From positions 68,253 through 132,252 of the forward strand of contig VXAY01005883.1 in assembly GCA_013399855.1 (NCBI GenBank): DNA of 64,000 nt. Reading direction: 5' to 3'. The position numbers and the translations under genes are program-made. This DNA comes from Oxyruncus cristatus. Its lineage: Eukaryota; Chordata; Aves; Passeriformes; Cotingidae. The notes below the pieces were generated by a model that saw nothing but the letters and a program-made list of their open reading frames with translations, was not told the DNA's origin and made no database searches. Below, one piece after another: positions 50,238-61,500 of this stretch (positions are counted from its first letter, which is position 1; each line of letters starts with the position of its first letter).

Positions 50238-51852
50238 TTGGAGGGCTGCGCTCGCTCCTGTGAAAGCCTCGCCGCTGCTGGGCGTGGGGGGAGTGGATAT
50301 TTTGGGGCTATTTCAGTTGGCACACGGAAGGTTCACTGTTGTCATTTACCCAAGTCCAAATGACTCTGCCGTCCTCCCAAAGGAGCAGCGATGCTCCACC
50401 CAAACCACCGGGGCGCTGCTGGGCTGGGGGGCTCTCAGCCAGGGAGGGGCTGACTGTGTCCATGGACATGCTCAAGTCCTGTAAGCACAAAGGTTTCAAG
50501 GGCCAAAGCACGGGGGGGAACCTGGCGTCGAGTCTCTCTGTGCCGTAACACCTCAATTCCTCTGGCCTTGTTTCCCCGTGTAGGAGCACGTTAATGGTAA
50601 CGGGAGGAACAACACCTACCTTTGCACCACAGTACTTGGTGAGGATTTTTTCCACTAACTTTGCAAGTAGCTTTAAATGCCAAAAAAAAGTTAAGGGGAA
50701 GAGATTGTCCAATGCAAACTTGGTAGTCGGATTTCCAATTAAAAAGATACTTTTAGTACTTTGGTTATGTTTTAGTAATTGATAATTAACATTTAATAAT
50801 AATTGATAATTTGTTCCCAAATTGTGCACGGTGGGTAAAGCAGGTACCTGTGTGCTTGGCACCACACCCGTGTCTCACTGAAAAGACACACGTATGACAT
50901 CTCAGCTGCTGACAGTCCCAAAACATTAAATGGGACCAGGGGGTCAGCAGCCCTGCTGCCAGGTGTCCACAGCACAGGTCTTCCCTTGAGCACTCCCCTC
51001 ACGCCTCAGTCAGGCCATGGATACAGCTCCTCTGGCACAACTCCTGCAGGGCCGATTCCACAGCACATCCCTGACTTACTGCCACCACGGCTCACTGCAG
51101 CAGATTACTAACCCCGTTCTGTAATCACAAATCACTGATACTTCTTTTAACAGACTGAATTCCTAATGCTCTGATTTAGTCACTTCTGAGAACCTCCTTC
51201 AAGCATAGCTTTTCACAGAAATACCCACCACAGTCCGAGAGACTCCTTACTTGCACAGGCTGTCAAATGTCCCTCCTTGCACCGCATCAGCCTCTCTTGG
51301 TAGCCTGTCTTGTTTTGCTTTACGGTGTCTATTAAGCCAATTATTGTCCTCATTGTTTGCATTTTACATGTTTATGCAGCCCTTTCAGAGAAAGCTGACA
51401 CATTACTGCTGCTTCCATAAATTGTCCTTTCTTCCACGTGTTCTTGTGACCCATGGAGACATTATGCTATTTTTCATTGTTAGATTCAGGCCTAATGTGA
51501 TTTCTCTCCAAAATGCCTCCAATGAAACCTAATATAACAACACCTGTTGCTCTACACCATATAAGGGAGAGTAAAAAATTATCCACGGTGACCAGTCACA
51601 GAAGCTTCTCCTGCCACCACCTGGTCTTAAATGAGGCCAATAACTGGAGAGCTGACAACACTGGGCATGTAAAGCAACAGGAGACTGGTGCCATCATTGG
51701 TTAACAGAAAGTCTTTATGTAGGGTGTGCACAGGCACTGGATACTGGTAGTTCAGAGGCTTCTTAAGGAAAACTGAAGTCTAAATCATTCGGTGTCTCCA
51801 GGAAGAGGCCTATATATATTTTGGATGCAAGAGTGAGAGACTGTATCACCAG

Positions 51853-51883
51853 ATTTATATTTTTATATATTTATATATATAAG
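51853..51883 (+). repeat. (TA)-rich low-complexity stretch
   Basis: An AT dinucleotide-rich run with TATATATTTATATATATA-like composition. Confidence 0.7.
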
Positions 51884-54470
51884 TTTGCTTTTGATTCGCC
51901 TTTTTCCTTGGCTCTGGAGCCTACAGCATTTATTGCAGCCAGGCAATCAAGGTTTCCTGCAGTCCCTGGTTGGGATGAAATACGCTCTAGAACCAGAGCA
52001 CTGTTTACTGGCCTTCGGTATTGATTCAGGGGTATTTTCTGCTTGAAGCTATGAAGTAGAAAACTAAGCTATATTTCGGAGGTTCTGGCTGTTTCCGAAA
52101 CTTTTCCACCCAAAAAGGCAGAACATTTTCAATGTTTAGAACTGATCATAAATTTCTGTTATTCCATTATCAGCAGGAGGGTCTGTCTTTGAGTCTTTGT
52201 GTATACAGGACAGAGGAGTCTGTGTTGCCCTGAACTGTGAGGCACAGAGCAACAGCAAGTGCAAAAGGTTCAGTCCCCTCAGTTGTCCAGTAGCTGACTG
52301 CTGTTACAACATATCCTGGCCGTGCTGAATAGATCCGTCCAGTTTTGTGCCCTTAAACTTGCAAAAGCCTTGGCAGAGAAGCACACAGGATGATCCCAGT
52401 TCTACACACAAAGACATCACGTGCCCCCTTCTATGCTGGTGCAGTGTTTTGACCTTTCTTTATTTAAATATGCATTACACAGCCCAGCAAGAAGTGCAAT
52501 ACAGTTTAGGCTGTGACTTTAGACTTTCATTCTATCGTAAAATCTGAGTAATGTGTCCCACTGGAATGGTTATAATTCAGCACACAAATCAAATGCAAGG
52601 GTGAGAGGCTCATGACAGGAAAAGCAGAATCAGAAGAATATCTTCATGACTCTTGCACAAGCCAAGTACATTTTGTTAGAAAGGCAAGGAAACATAATGC
52701 AAAAATTACTAACTAGTAAACTAACTGATTACCCCTAGCAAAGTCTGCTGTTAGCTCAGACTGCTCTCAGCTGGAAGTCTAACCCTGGCCAAACTGGGGA
52801 ACCCCCACCAACACAGCAGCTTTGAGATTTATCTCCACAACGTTCCTCTCAAGCCAAGTCACTCCTGCAAAGAAACAACACTGAAGAGAAAACCATCCAA
52901 AGGAAAGCAAGTGCAGCACTGCGACAGCTTCTTGCCAAAGCTCTTTCAAACCAGTGCTCCCGCCATAAAAAACCTTCACGACTTCTAAATGTAACTGAAA
53001 AAGTCTTTTCAAAAAGTGAGACTGTCCTTCTAAGGATCCATCCTTAGCTGAGAGAGGAATGCTACATATACTATTCTCATCCCCATATGCCCCCACTCTT
53101 AGAGTTCAATGAGCTGCCAAGGGCACCACAGCACATTCCACATCTCCAGTGATTAACCACAACAGCCTGGGCGAAAGCAGCTCTTTTTGATCACTTTAAA
53201 TCTGCCCTCCTCTAGGCCTGTTACTGCATGAGGCAGGATCCAGTTGTTCCTGCTCACCTTTTCCACATCATCAATAGGGAAAGACTAAGCTGAGAACAAC
53301 CTCTTAGCAAACCCACAGGATCTCCTGTTAAGGCAAGTCATCAGAACAACATTAAGGACAAAAGGACATGTGCCATACATCACGTTATCAGTGCTAGAGC
53401 TTATTCACAAGACACAAGAACTGACTGATTTAGATGTTACACTTAAAGACATGCTGTAGTGTTAATGTTTCCAAAAGCTATTGGTTTTGATGTCATGATA
53501 AACAGCACATACTGAGAGGACACAGGTATGAGAAATTCAATAATCAATTGAAAAACAGCTGGGGAACACGAAGGTCCCAAGGCTAGTGGGAGGAAAAAGT
53601 GACATCACTCACCATCATGTGGATGCCACTTTGGAGGAGACCAGGTATCTCAGGAGAAGTCCCACAGTGGTGACCTCCTTGGGCAAAGCCCAGGCTTTCA
53701 GGAGCCGGCACCTGGGAAACAAATGGCAGCAGCAGTGGGTGACAGAGCAGAGCAACAAACCTCCTGCAAATTATTTCCAGCAACCAGTTTGTCTTTAACC
53801 ACAACCTCTGTTGAAAACTAAAGGGGTGCTGTAACTTCATAAACATGAATCCCCTCTGAACTCGGTCAAGTCAATCTGTCTGCAGAAGAGCAGGCAGTGT
53901 TGTGTTGACTGTCAGTGCTCATGTCTGTCTTACAAGAGTCCAGATTTGTAAGAATAAGGCGCTTCAAATGGGGACTAGTGGCCTGTGAAATTCCCAAAGA
54001 GCATCTAAGGACTGGGCTGGTTTAACTTTCCTTGCTCTAGAAAGAGCTTACAATGTGACCAGCAATAAGCAGCAGGAGAACTGGAGAGGATGTTGCTCTG
54101 GAAACTTAGAAGAGCAGATCAACTATTACTTGAACTGTTGTGTGCCTTTCAAAAAGCACATTGCCCCTCCCCACCTGGCAAATAAACTCACCAGAAACCC
54201 CAGGCCATGGGAGCCTTGCTAGAGCCCTAGGCTGTAATCAGAGTGAAGACAAATTTCTTTCCCAAAATAGAGTAATAATGATAATAAATCTGAATGAAAA
54301 GCAGCACACCAGACCTCGTCTTATTAATGGAGAGAATGATACTCTAGCTGGAGGGCATTACTGCCCTGACCTAGGAGAGAGAAACTCCTGTTCCTGGCTT
54401 CTGGTTCAAGACCAGGATCCCAGCAGCAGGCACTGGCTCAGGAGTCAGTTGCTGGCTGTAATTACGGCTT

Positions 54471-54488
54471 CCCTCCCTCCCTCCCTCT
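54471..54488 (+). repeat. (CCCT)n simple repeat
   Basis: Four CCCT units, too short to be informative. Confidence 0.75.
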
Positions 54489-57400
54489 TGGCAGCTGTTT
54501 CAATCTGCACCTCGACACAGAGTGTTTAATGCAGGCCGCGGTTCCAGAGCTGACTCCATGCAGCTCTGCCCTTGTGCTCCAGTCATCCTGCACCTGCTGC
54601 AAGGTCTCACTTAATTCATCTGCAGGCGAAGGGCAGGGCCTGTATTTTTCCTCCATTCAACAGTTTAGGAGTAACTGATGAATATATGCAAATAATGCTG
54701 TAAAGCAGAATTGCTTACAGCACTTCTTGGCTTGTCCCTCAGTCCTGTTGATGAAATCAGGCATAACTTTGCTCCATGTCTCCATGAAATACCACCACAA
54801 AGGATAGCACCAAAAGCAGAGGAGCTCTGCCAGGTTGATGCCACAGCAAGAGATGGCACAAGACAGAAAGCCTGCTCGGAGCATTGTGGGGTTCCTACCT
54901 ACCCTGATGCTGTGTGCCTTTCTGGCACTTTGTCTAAAATTCATTTAATTCGCCAATGGCATTTTGGGATTTCCTACATGTGCTAAATTGTAATAAATGA
55001 CATCCGCTGATGGCAAAGAGGATTATGGAGGGTAGGGCTGCCTGAGACAGACGAAATCCACTGGAGATTGAGAAGGTGTGAGCAGTAAATAAAAGGAAAT
55101 CCTGGATCACCGTATAGTGTTCAGCTCCCACACTTTGACCTCCTTTGGAACCTTCTTTATTTTATTAAGATCATATTTCTTTATGTGCTGCCTGGCTTAA
55201 AAGCCATCATAAATCTGTGGCAGGCAGTAAGAATAACAGGGAAGGCACCGTGTAATACAAGGGGCTCTAATTCCATCCCAGGCACTCAGAGGGAGCTGTA
55301 AATCAGTGTGGAGAAGCTTTAGACGGGAGGAGTGGGGCCAAGGCTGGGAAGGCAGCCGCAGCCTGGCCCCATCTGCCCTCGGGCTGAGCCCACCTTCCTC
55401 ACTGGGGAGGGGGAACAGCCTTCCTTCCCCTGTTGTGCCGCAGAGAAGGGGCTCATCCTGCCCCGGCCCTCCTGGGCTCCAATCCTCTTCCTCCCTCAGC
55501 CATCGTGGAACCTAAACTAAGGAAAAACTGTAAGTATCCAGTGAGTAACACATCCTCTGTGTTGCTGCTGCTGAAAAGCATGGTCTGCTGCCAACCCGGA
55601 GCACAAAAAACCACCAAAAAACAGTTCTTACAGTTCTTCAGACTTGACCACTGACAAAACTACTTTAGGTACTTTTTTGGGAAAAAGCGCACCTACCCAC
55701 CTTTGGGGGAATAACCCGTGGGATGAGCCACACAGTTCATGCTTCGTGGGTTGGAGCACAGCCCAGGCGTCGCTCACGTCGAGGTGTTTACCTCCCCTGG
55801 CATCATCTGTAAAAACCAAGTCACACCTGCTTGGCCCCACACGTGGCCAAACCATGGCACGTCTTCCAGCTGCAGCCTGGCAGGAGCTGGGGCAGGAACA
55901 GCCCTGTCAGAGCTGTCTGAGCTGCCTGTGAGCGACAGCCCCGCCGTACCGTGTGCTCTCGTACTTACCCAGCTCGTGCACATGTAGCTCCGCCACTGGA
56001 AATCCGGGAAGAGCTCGAGCTAGGGATACACTATCACATTCAAAATAATAAAACCTTTTTCCTTGCTCCAGTGCGAGAAAGCCTAACCCTAAAGTGGAAG
56101 CTTTTTGAGGCAGACTTTCCTAATACGCAGTTTACTCAAGTTTTGACAGAAAATGTGAATGATCACTTTCTCTTTTTATTGCCAGACACGACAACATGAA
56201 TGTCTGAAATGTAATGTATTTATAAGGTTTCTTTGTGCTACAGTTAAAACTTACTAAGCTTTGGAAAAGCTGAATTGCAAAGGGGAATGAAATGGAAACT
56301 TACTTGTCCATTTGTCCATTTGAACTTCCAAACTCAGACTCTAAGCTTTGGTATGATGGAGAAATAAAAGGTGAATCATTGAATCCTGGGCCATCAATCA
56401 TTTTACCCACGGTAAATAGGAGAAAAAGGGAAAGAAAAAGCAAATGCAACCAAAGTTGTGGACATGTTGAAACTTCAGGGGAAAGAAGTTACTATGTTGT
56501 AACTATGGGTATCCTATGCCAAACCTCAGCAGAGGTCACCGGAACAAGCCAGCAAGCTAAACCTAAATAAAAATAGGCCCTATGGGATTCCCCATTTGAT
56601 TTTCCCATAGTCACTGCTGCAACACCATTTGTCAAGCTCGCAGGGTAGTTTTTTACCAGATGTGAGAGAGACAGTACCAAAGCCAGGCTAAAGCCAGAGA
56701 GAAGAGTGTCTGTACTCCCAGCAGGGAATAGTCTGCCCAGGAAGGCCTGTAAAGTCCAAGATTACAGTGAAACCTCCCAGATCCCTCAGTGCTGCAAACT
56801 GTGTTTTAACAGTTCCACAAGTGAGATGTTTTTGTCATCGAAAGCGAGTTGTTCAAAGGACTTGTCTTGCTGTGTAAAGGAAGGGTTAAACTGCCTTTTC
56901 TCCTATTTTTGGGTATATTTTGCATGTGGGAGAACAATTTCTATGTGTCCATCACCTTGCCTTTATGTTCCCTTTCTTCCACAGATTTTTGGTGTAAGTT
57001 CATGTTCTCAAAATATCTTTAACGGACCCAAACATTTTCTGTCCATGGATTTCCAGGTGCAATTCGTGCCTCTTAGATAGCAGGGAGTTCTCCTTGGGGG
57101 TCATTAAAAGTCATGAAATGATCCTGCTTACGAGAAACTAAGGGACCAGTCTGGTTTTTGGGTTTTTTTAGTTCTCATTCTTGATTTTCATTCTTACAGC
57201 TTTTTACTTTCAACATAAAGCCTATCTGAAGCTGAAGAAGTCATGTGACTTAATCTGGTACTATTTGTAAAACACTGCAAGATTCCAGAGGGAGAGGGAA
57301 GTTGAACAAAACCAAGGAAATGTCAAGGAAATACAAACATTCTGAATGCAAGTTTGCAGCATTTTTTGAACCATTTCCCATAACAGCTTCAATTCCATTC

Positions 57401-57674
57401 AAATGAATCAGAAACAAAACAGACTGAGAGCAGACAAACTTTGAAATACTTAAAAATTCTTTAATTCAATTTTTCAAGATAAAGACTTTTAAAACGATAA
57501 TTATTTTGCAGGCAGTTACTAAAAATCTACATTTAAAATCTAAATTTAGAGCAATTAGGGACAGGATAACAACTGTACCTAGACTTACTTTGCTGTTTCA
57601 GAAGTATCTCTCAGAAGCGTATTTTAGCTCTCGTTTCTCTGTGAATTAAGACACCGGTGTTGTTATGCTGCTTA

Positions 57675-57760
57675 TCAGGGAAGGCAGTAGGTTGTATAGT
57701 TATCTCCTGATTGGGGCAAAATCACTACCCTGAAACCACACAACCTACTACCTCATCCTG
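57675..57760 (-). ncRNA. MIRLET7B: let-7b microRNA precursor
   Basis: An 86-nt hairpin on the minus strand. The 5p arm (57755-57734) begins TGAGGTAGTAGGTTGTGTGG, the let-7b mature form with its GTG in place of the GTA of let-7a. The 3p arm (57699-57678) begins CTATACAACCTACTGCC, the let-7b star strand. A loop with a GATTTTGCCCCAATCAGG segment joins them. let-7 silences growth and stem-cell mRNAs such as LIN28 and HMGA2 through the seed GAGGTAG. It is co-oriented with let-7a-3, about 0.75 kb upstream, and with PPARA. Confidence 0.98.
57734..57755 (-). ncRNA. Mature let-7b-5p
   Basis: 22 nt starting TGAGGTAGTAGG, with seed GAGGTAG. The start is placed by identity with the invariant let-7 5' end. 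Confidence 0.96.
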
Positions 57761-58515
57761 TTAGAGCATCATCCACATCTTCTGAAGGAAACCAACATTT
57801 CACCATTTGCACACACATTCTATCCCACGACACTTCTGTAACTGTGGCCGCTGACCCTTCCTCACAGTTCTACTGGAAGTCAGTCAAGAATGGGTGAGGT
57901 GACTCCAGAGACATCACAACTGCAGTGGCGAACACTGTCCCTCCCAAATTAGCAATATGTAATAAAAAGCAAGTGAAATCAGCACCCAAAACTGATCAAA
58001 GAGACCTCTTACTTAGGGCTCAAGCATTTACCAGTTCCAGGGCAGAACACGAGCGACTGGAAGATATCCTCTTTGCTTTTTGTCCAGCTCGTCCCTTTGC
58101 TGTTTCTCAAACAGCCTACACAAAGTGCATTTCCACAGCTGCTGAATCCGAAGCGGCATTTTCTGTTGCCTATGAACACAAATGCCAGAAGGTAATGGAG
58201 AAGTGGGTCAGCTGTTTCCAGACGCCCACTCTCACGGCAGCTCGAGGATGCTGGGCATGAGCAAGTCCACTGAACACTGGGAAAAGGGCTCGGGGACTGC
58301 ACTGTACCTCTCTGTCCTGTCACTCACACCCCACCTTCTCTGAGAAAGGAAATGGCTTTTGGGCCTGAACGGGAAATAGAGTCATCTAAACACTGGCAGG
58401 ACATTTGTGTACAGGAGACAAACGCAACGAGCAGACGGAGCCAGAGAATGTCACAGTTGGAAGATCTCTGTGTTGTCTTTCAAAGACACATCCAGCGCTG
58501 GTATCACAGCCACTT
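57761..58515 (-). other. Spacer between let-7b and let-7a-3
   Basis: 755 nt inside the presumed primary transcript. In human, mir-4763 lies in this interval; I see no obvious equivalent hairpin here. Confidence 0.6.
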
Positions 58516-58593
58516 CAGGAAAGACAGTAGATTGTATAGTTATCTGACAGGCAGGGCATAGCCCTAAAACTATACAACCTACTACCTCACCCC
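58516..58593 (-). ncRNA. MIRLET7A3: let-7a-3 microRNA precursor
   Basis: A 78-nt minus-strand hairpin. The 5p arm (58589-58568) begins TGAGGTAGTAGGTTGTATAG, the let-7a mature sequence. The 3p arm (58539-58519) begins CTATACAATCTACTGTC, the let-7a star. The loop carries TTAGGGCTATGCCCTG, in the style of let-7a-3. Pairing with let-7b within 1 kb and lying upstream of PPARA identifies the a-3 copy rather than a-1 or a-2. Both hairpins are probably cut from one primary transcript. Confidence 0.97.
58568..58589 (-). ncRNA. Mature let-7a-5p
   Basis: 22 nt with the universal let-7 seed GAGGTAG. It differs from the let-7b mature form at two positions near the 3' end. Confidence 0.96.
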
Positions 58594-61500
58594 AAAGGAC
58601 AGTCAGACTCTGATCAGATGAAGCACAAGCTGTATTCCCAGACAGCTGGATTGCTTGGTGACAACCTAGAAGACAAAAAGCTCCGAAGACAAATATTAAC
58701 AGTCTTGAATTGGAACCAGTTTGCTATATACCAGACAACATTCTACTTAATGAGCTCTAGTTTCACGTTTGAAATGTTTAATAGATTTGCAACTTGTGAA
58801 GTCATGTCAGTGACAAGATACACAAGGGAAAGAGTTCATTTTTCATTTCACAGCATGCATTTTTAATAACTGCACTTGTGTACTTCCAACTCTGACACAA
58901 GTGTATCCTATCAAAGCAGTCTGTCACTCTGGGAAAGGCACTGCTATGACTCAGAGAGAGGATGCTGACTTAGAGGGATTGTATAGCACGCTCCTAGATA
59001 TTCCTCTATTATCCTAATGGGGAAGAGCTGAGGTTCTCTAACTGAATTTCCCAAGTCCCACATGAGCAAATCCTTAAGACTGAACAAAGGATTTCTCAAG
59101 ACTGTGAGGAACTGTTGTGGCCTACTCAAACACCACACTCATCCTAACTGAGCATAATCCAGCTCTGAATCGAGCACTAGACCAACAGAGCCTGCTCTAC
59201 CACACACACCTTGCTCAGGGGGATTAGCAGAGCTGCCACTACAGCACCAACTACTTTCACCTCAAACCTGTGCTGCAGTCTGAGAGGGTTGTCATTCCCC
59301 ACCACATGGTTTGATGGACAACACTTCACATTCAGCCCAGATCCACAGAAGTGGAAATAACTGAGGAATTAGTCAGTATTGTAACATAAATACTGCTTAA
59401 ATAAATAAGGAAACCTTCAAAGTAAAAGGTATCATATAACTTCATATAACACATGTATATATCTATAAAAAACTATCATATCAGCTAACTTCCCTTTTGC
59501 TAAGTTAATAAAGAACACAGTAACTGATGCACCCATCAGCCCCACGCAGGGAAAGGAAAGCTCTGTTTCACTAGGAAGCAGACCTTACCCCGAAGGTCAC
59601 ACTGCAGGGGGACTGAAGCCATCTGCCCTGGCTTTCAGCATCAGTGATGTGGGGACCTGAAAAGAGAGGAGCAAGACAAAACACACACATCTCAATGGCA
59701 TTTCGCTGCACACTGAGACAACTACAAGGTGGGAGAGAGCACACGCTAAAGCCTAGAGCAGCTTCCTTCTCGAGGAGAATCATGCAGAGCACCAGCTTTC
59801 CCATTCACTGTTACTACCACAATTCCACTACGGCCCAGGGGCCGACCCTGATTAAAAAGAGACAGGCAAGAGAAAAGCAGAGTGAAAAGAACAGATGTTT
59901 TTAGATTGTCTTGAGTGTTAAGAGCATTGCAGAGACAGGCAGCGAGAGGTATTAGCTCCTTCAAAGAACAAACACTTTTAAATGAAGCAGAGAAGGGAAG
60001 AGAATACAGATGTCTGACCAAATTAGATACCAATGTGCTAATTATAAAAGACTATATGATCAAAGATCATTTCATTGCAGTGGACTGAGACCACGTGTAG
60101 AAAGAGGTCACTGGCTGCTGGGAGCTGCACATGGTGCCGTTTGTGCACGAGACGGGCCTGGTGCGACTCTGAGCAGGCTGAGACCACTGTATTGGAGGAA
60201 ATACTGTCCAACCCCGTATTTCACATCTTGTAACCTCAATGCCCTTGTAGGCCAAACAGGATACGCATTGTAATATTCTTTGCAGACCACACTGAAGGAA
60301 CAGCTTGAGAGATTTCAATATCTCATCGATGTCAACTGTGCAAAACTGGTAGCAGAAGCTGTTCCCGGACCGCTATCAAAGAAATCCTTTTGGAAAGCTC
60401 TCCAGCAGGAAGTTTGATAGTCTTCTCTATGTACTTAAAGGTTTTAAAGTCAATTGCTCTGAGAATAATCCTCTGAAAAACACCCTACCCTGTGCCTCTG
60501 GTTTTTAGATAAAATATTTTAAAATAAACATCATCTTGGTGCATGCAGTCAGAGATCTCAGTATTCTTCCTAAGAGCCAAGAACTCGCACTGGAGCTTTG
60601 GCCAAAATTCTGTGCCATTTCAGCAACCTTTGAGTCGTGCAGTCACCTCTCAGAAAGTGCCTTCTGTGTGAAATAAACCCATGCTTATATCAACAGAACA
60701 ATGTTACATAATAGAATTGGAAGAAAGCTGCGTATTGTGTGATTCACTTCAAAGTGACACTTTCGTAAGCATTTACTTTAAAGTGGAAGGATAAAAACAA
60801 CGTAACTTTTCAGAGTAGCAATTCTTTATGCTGGATGGTACAGTGAAACCAGTTCAAAGCACCAGTCTGGCATTAAAAGGATGATTCACGGTTGTGAAAA
60901 GCCCAAACTACCCCACAGACCCAACTGCCTCCAACAACAGGGAATTTTGGATGAAGAACCTACACTTAGAGCTGATTCCAGGGACTCAAAGAGACAAAAA
61001 GATAGATCCAAACAATGGCAAGCTTCTGGAAACCCTGAGTATGTTCCATGGATTTCACTGCCTGACTGTCTGTAATGTATATGGACTTCACTTTCAGTTC
61101 CAGGTCCAATGCCAGGTGAGATACTGACAAATATCCACCTCTGTTGAAAAAATGGCAAACTTTTATTAGCCATTTCTAAAGGATGCTCTTATTTGCTGTG
61201 ATAATGATGTCAAAGGTTCTTTTCTGGAGGTGCAGCTGACGTAATGTTGCCTTATTTTCCACCCAAAATAGTAGTCTGTTAATTCACAAAGCTATTTAGA
61301 TAATTATTTGTAAAGTACCGTAAACTCTCTGTAATACTATTTTCTATAAGGTCTGTTATTATGGGTATTAGTAATACTCATTAGCAGACAAACCCAGAAA
61401 AGAATGTGTCTTATCCAACACCTAAAATTAATTAGTCTTCTGCTCTCACATGCTGCTCATAAACTTATTTTAATTGACTTACATCACCAAACAAGGATGA

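Larger units (their letters stand above)
35161..57674. other. Intergenic region between PPARA and let-7b
   Basis: About 22.5 kb with no recognised protein gene. It may include the 3' part of the let-7 host RNA (MIRLET7BHG in human), whose exons cannot be read from sequence alone. Contents I can name are simple repeats, the CR1 remnant at 46514-46577 and a TATA/MEF2-like site at 50228-50237 in a locally GC-rich stretch. A 210-codon minus-strand ORF at 44559-45191 has no recognisable domain and is not called as a gene. Confidence 0.6.

Noticed and set aside
60010..60273. 87-codon plus-strand ORF near the let-7 upstream flank
   Set aside because: Mixed composition with no domain, and no supporting splice signals beyond chance.
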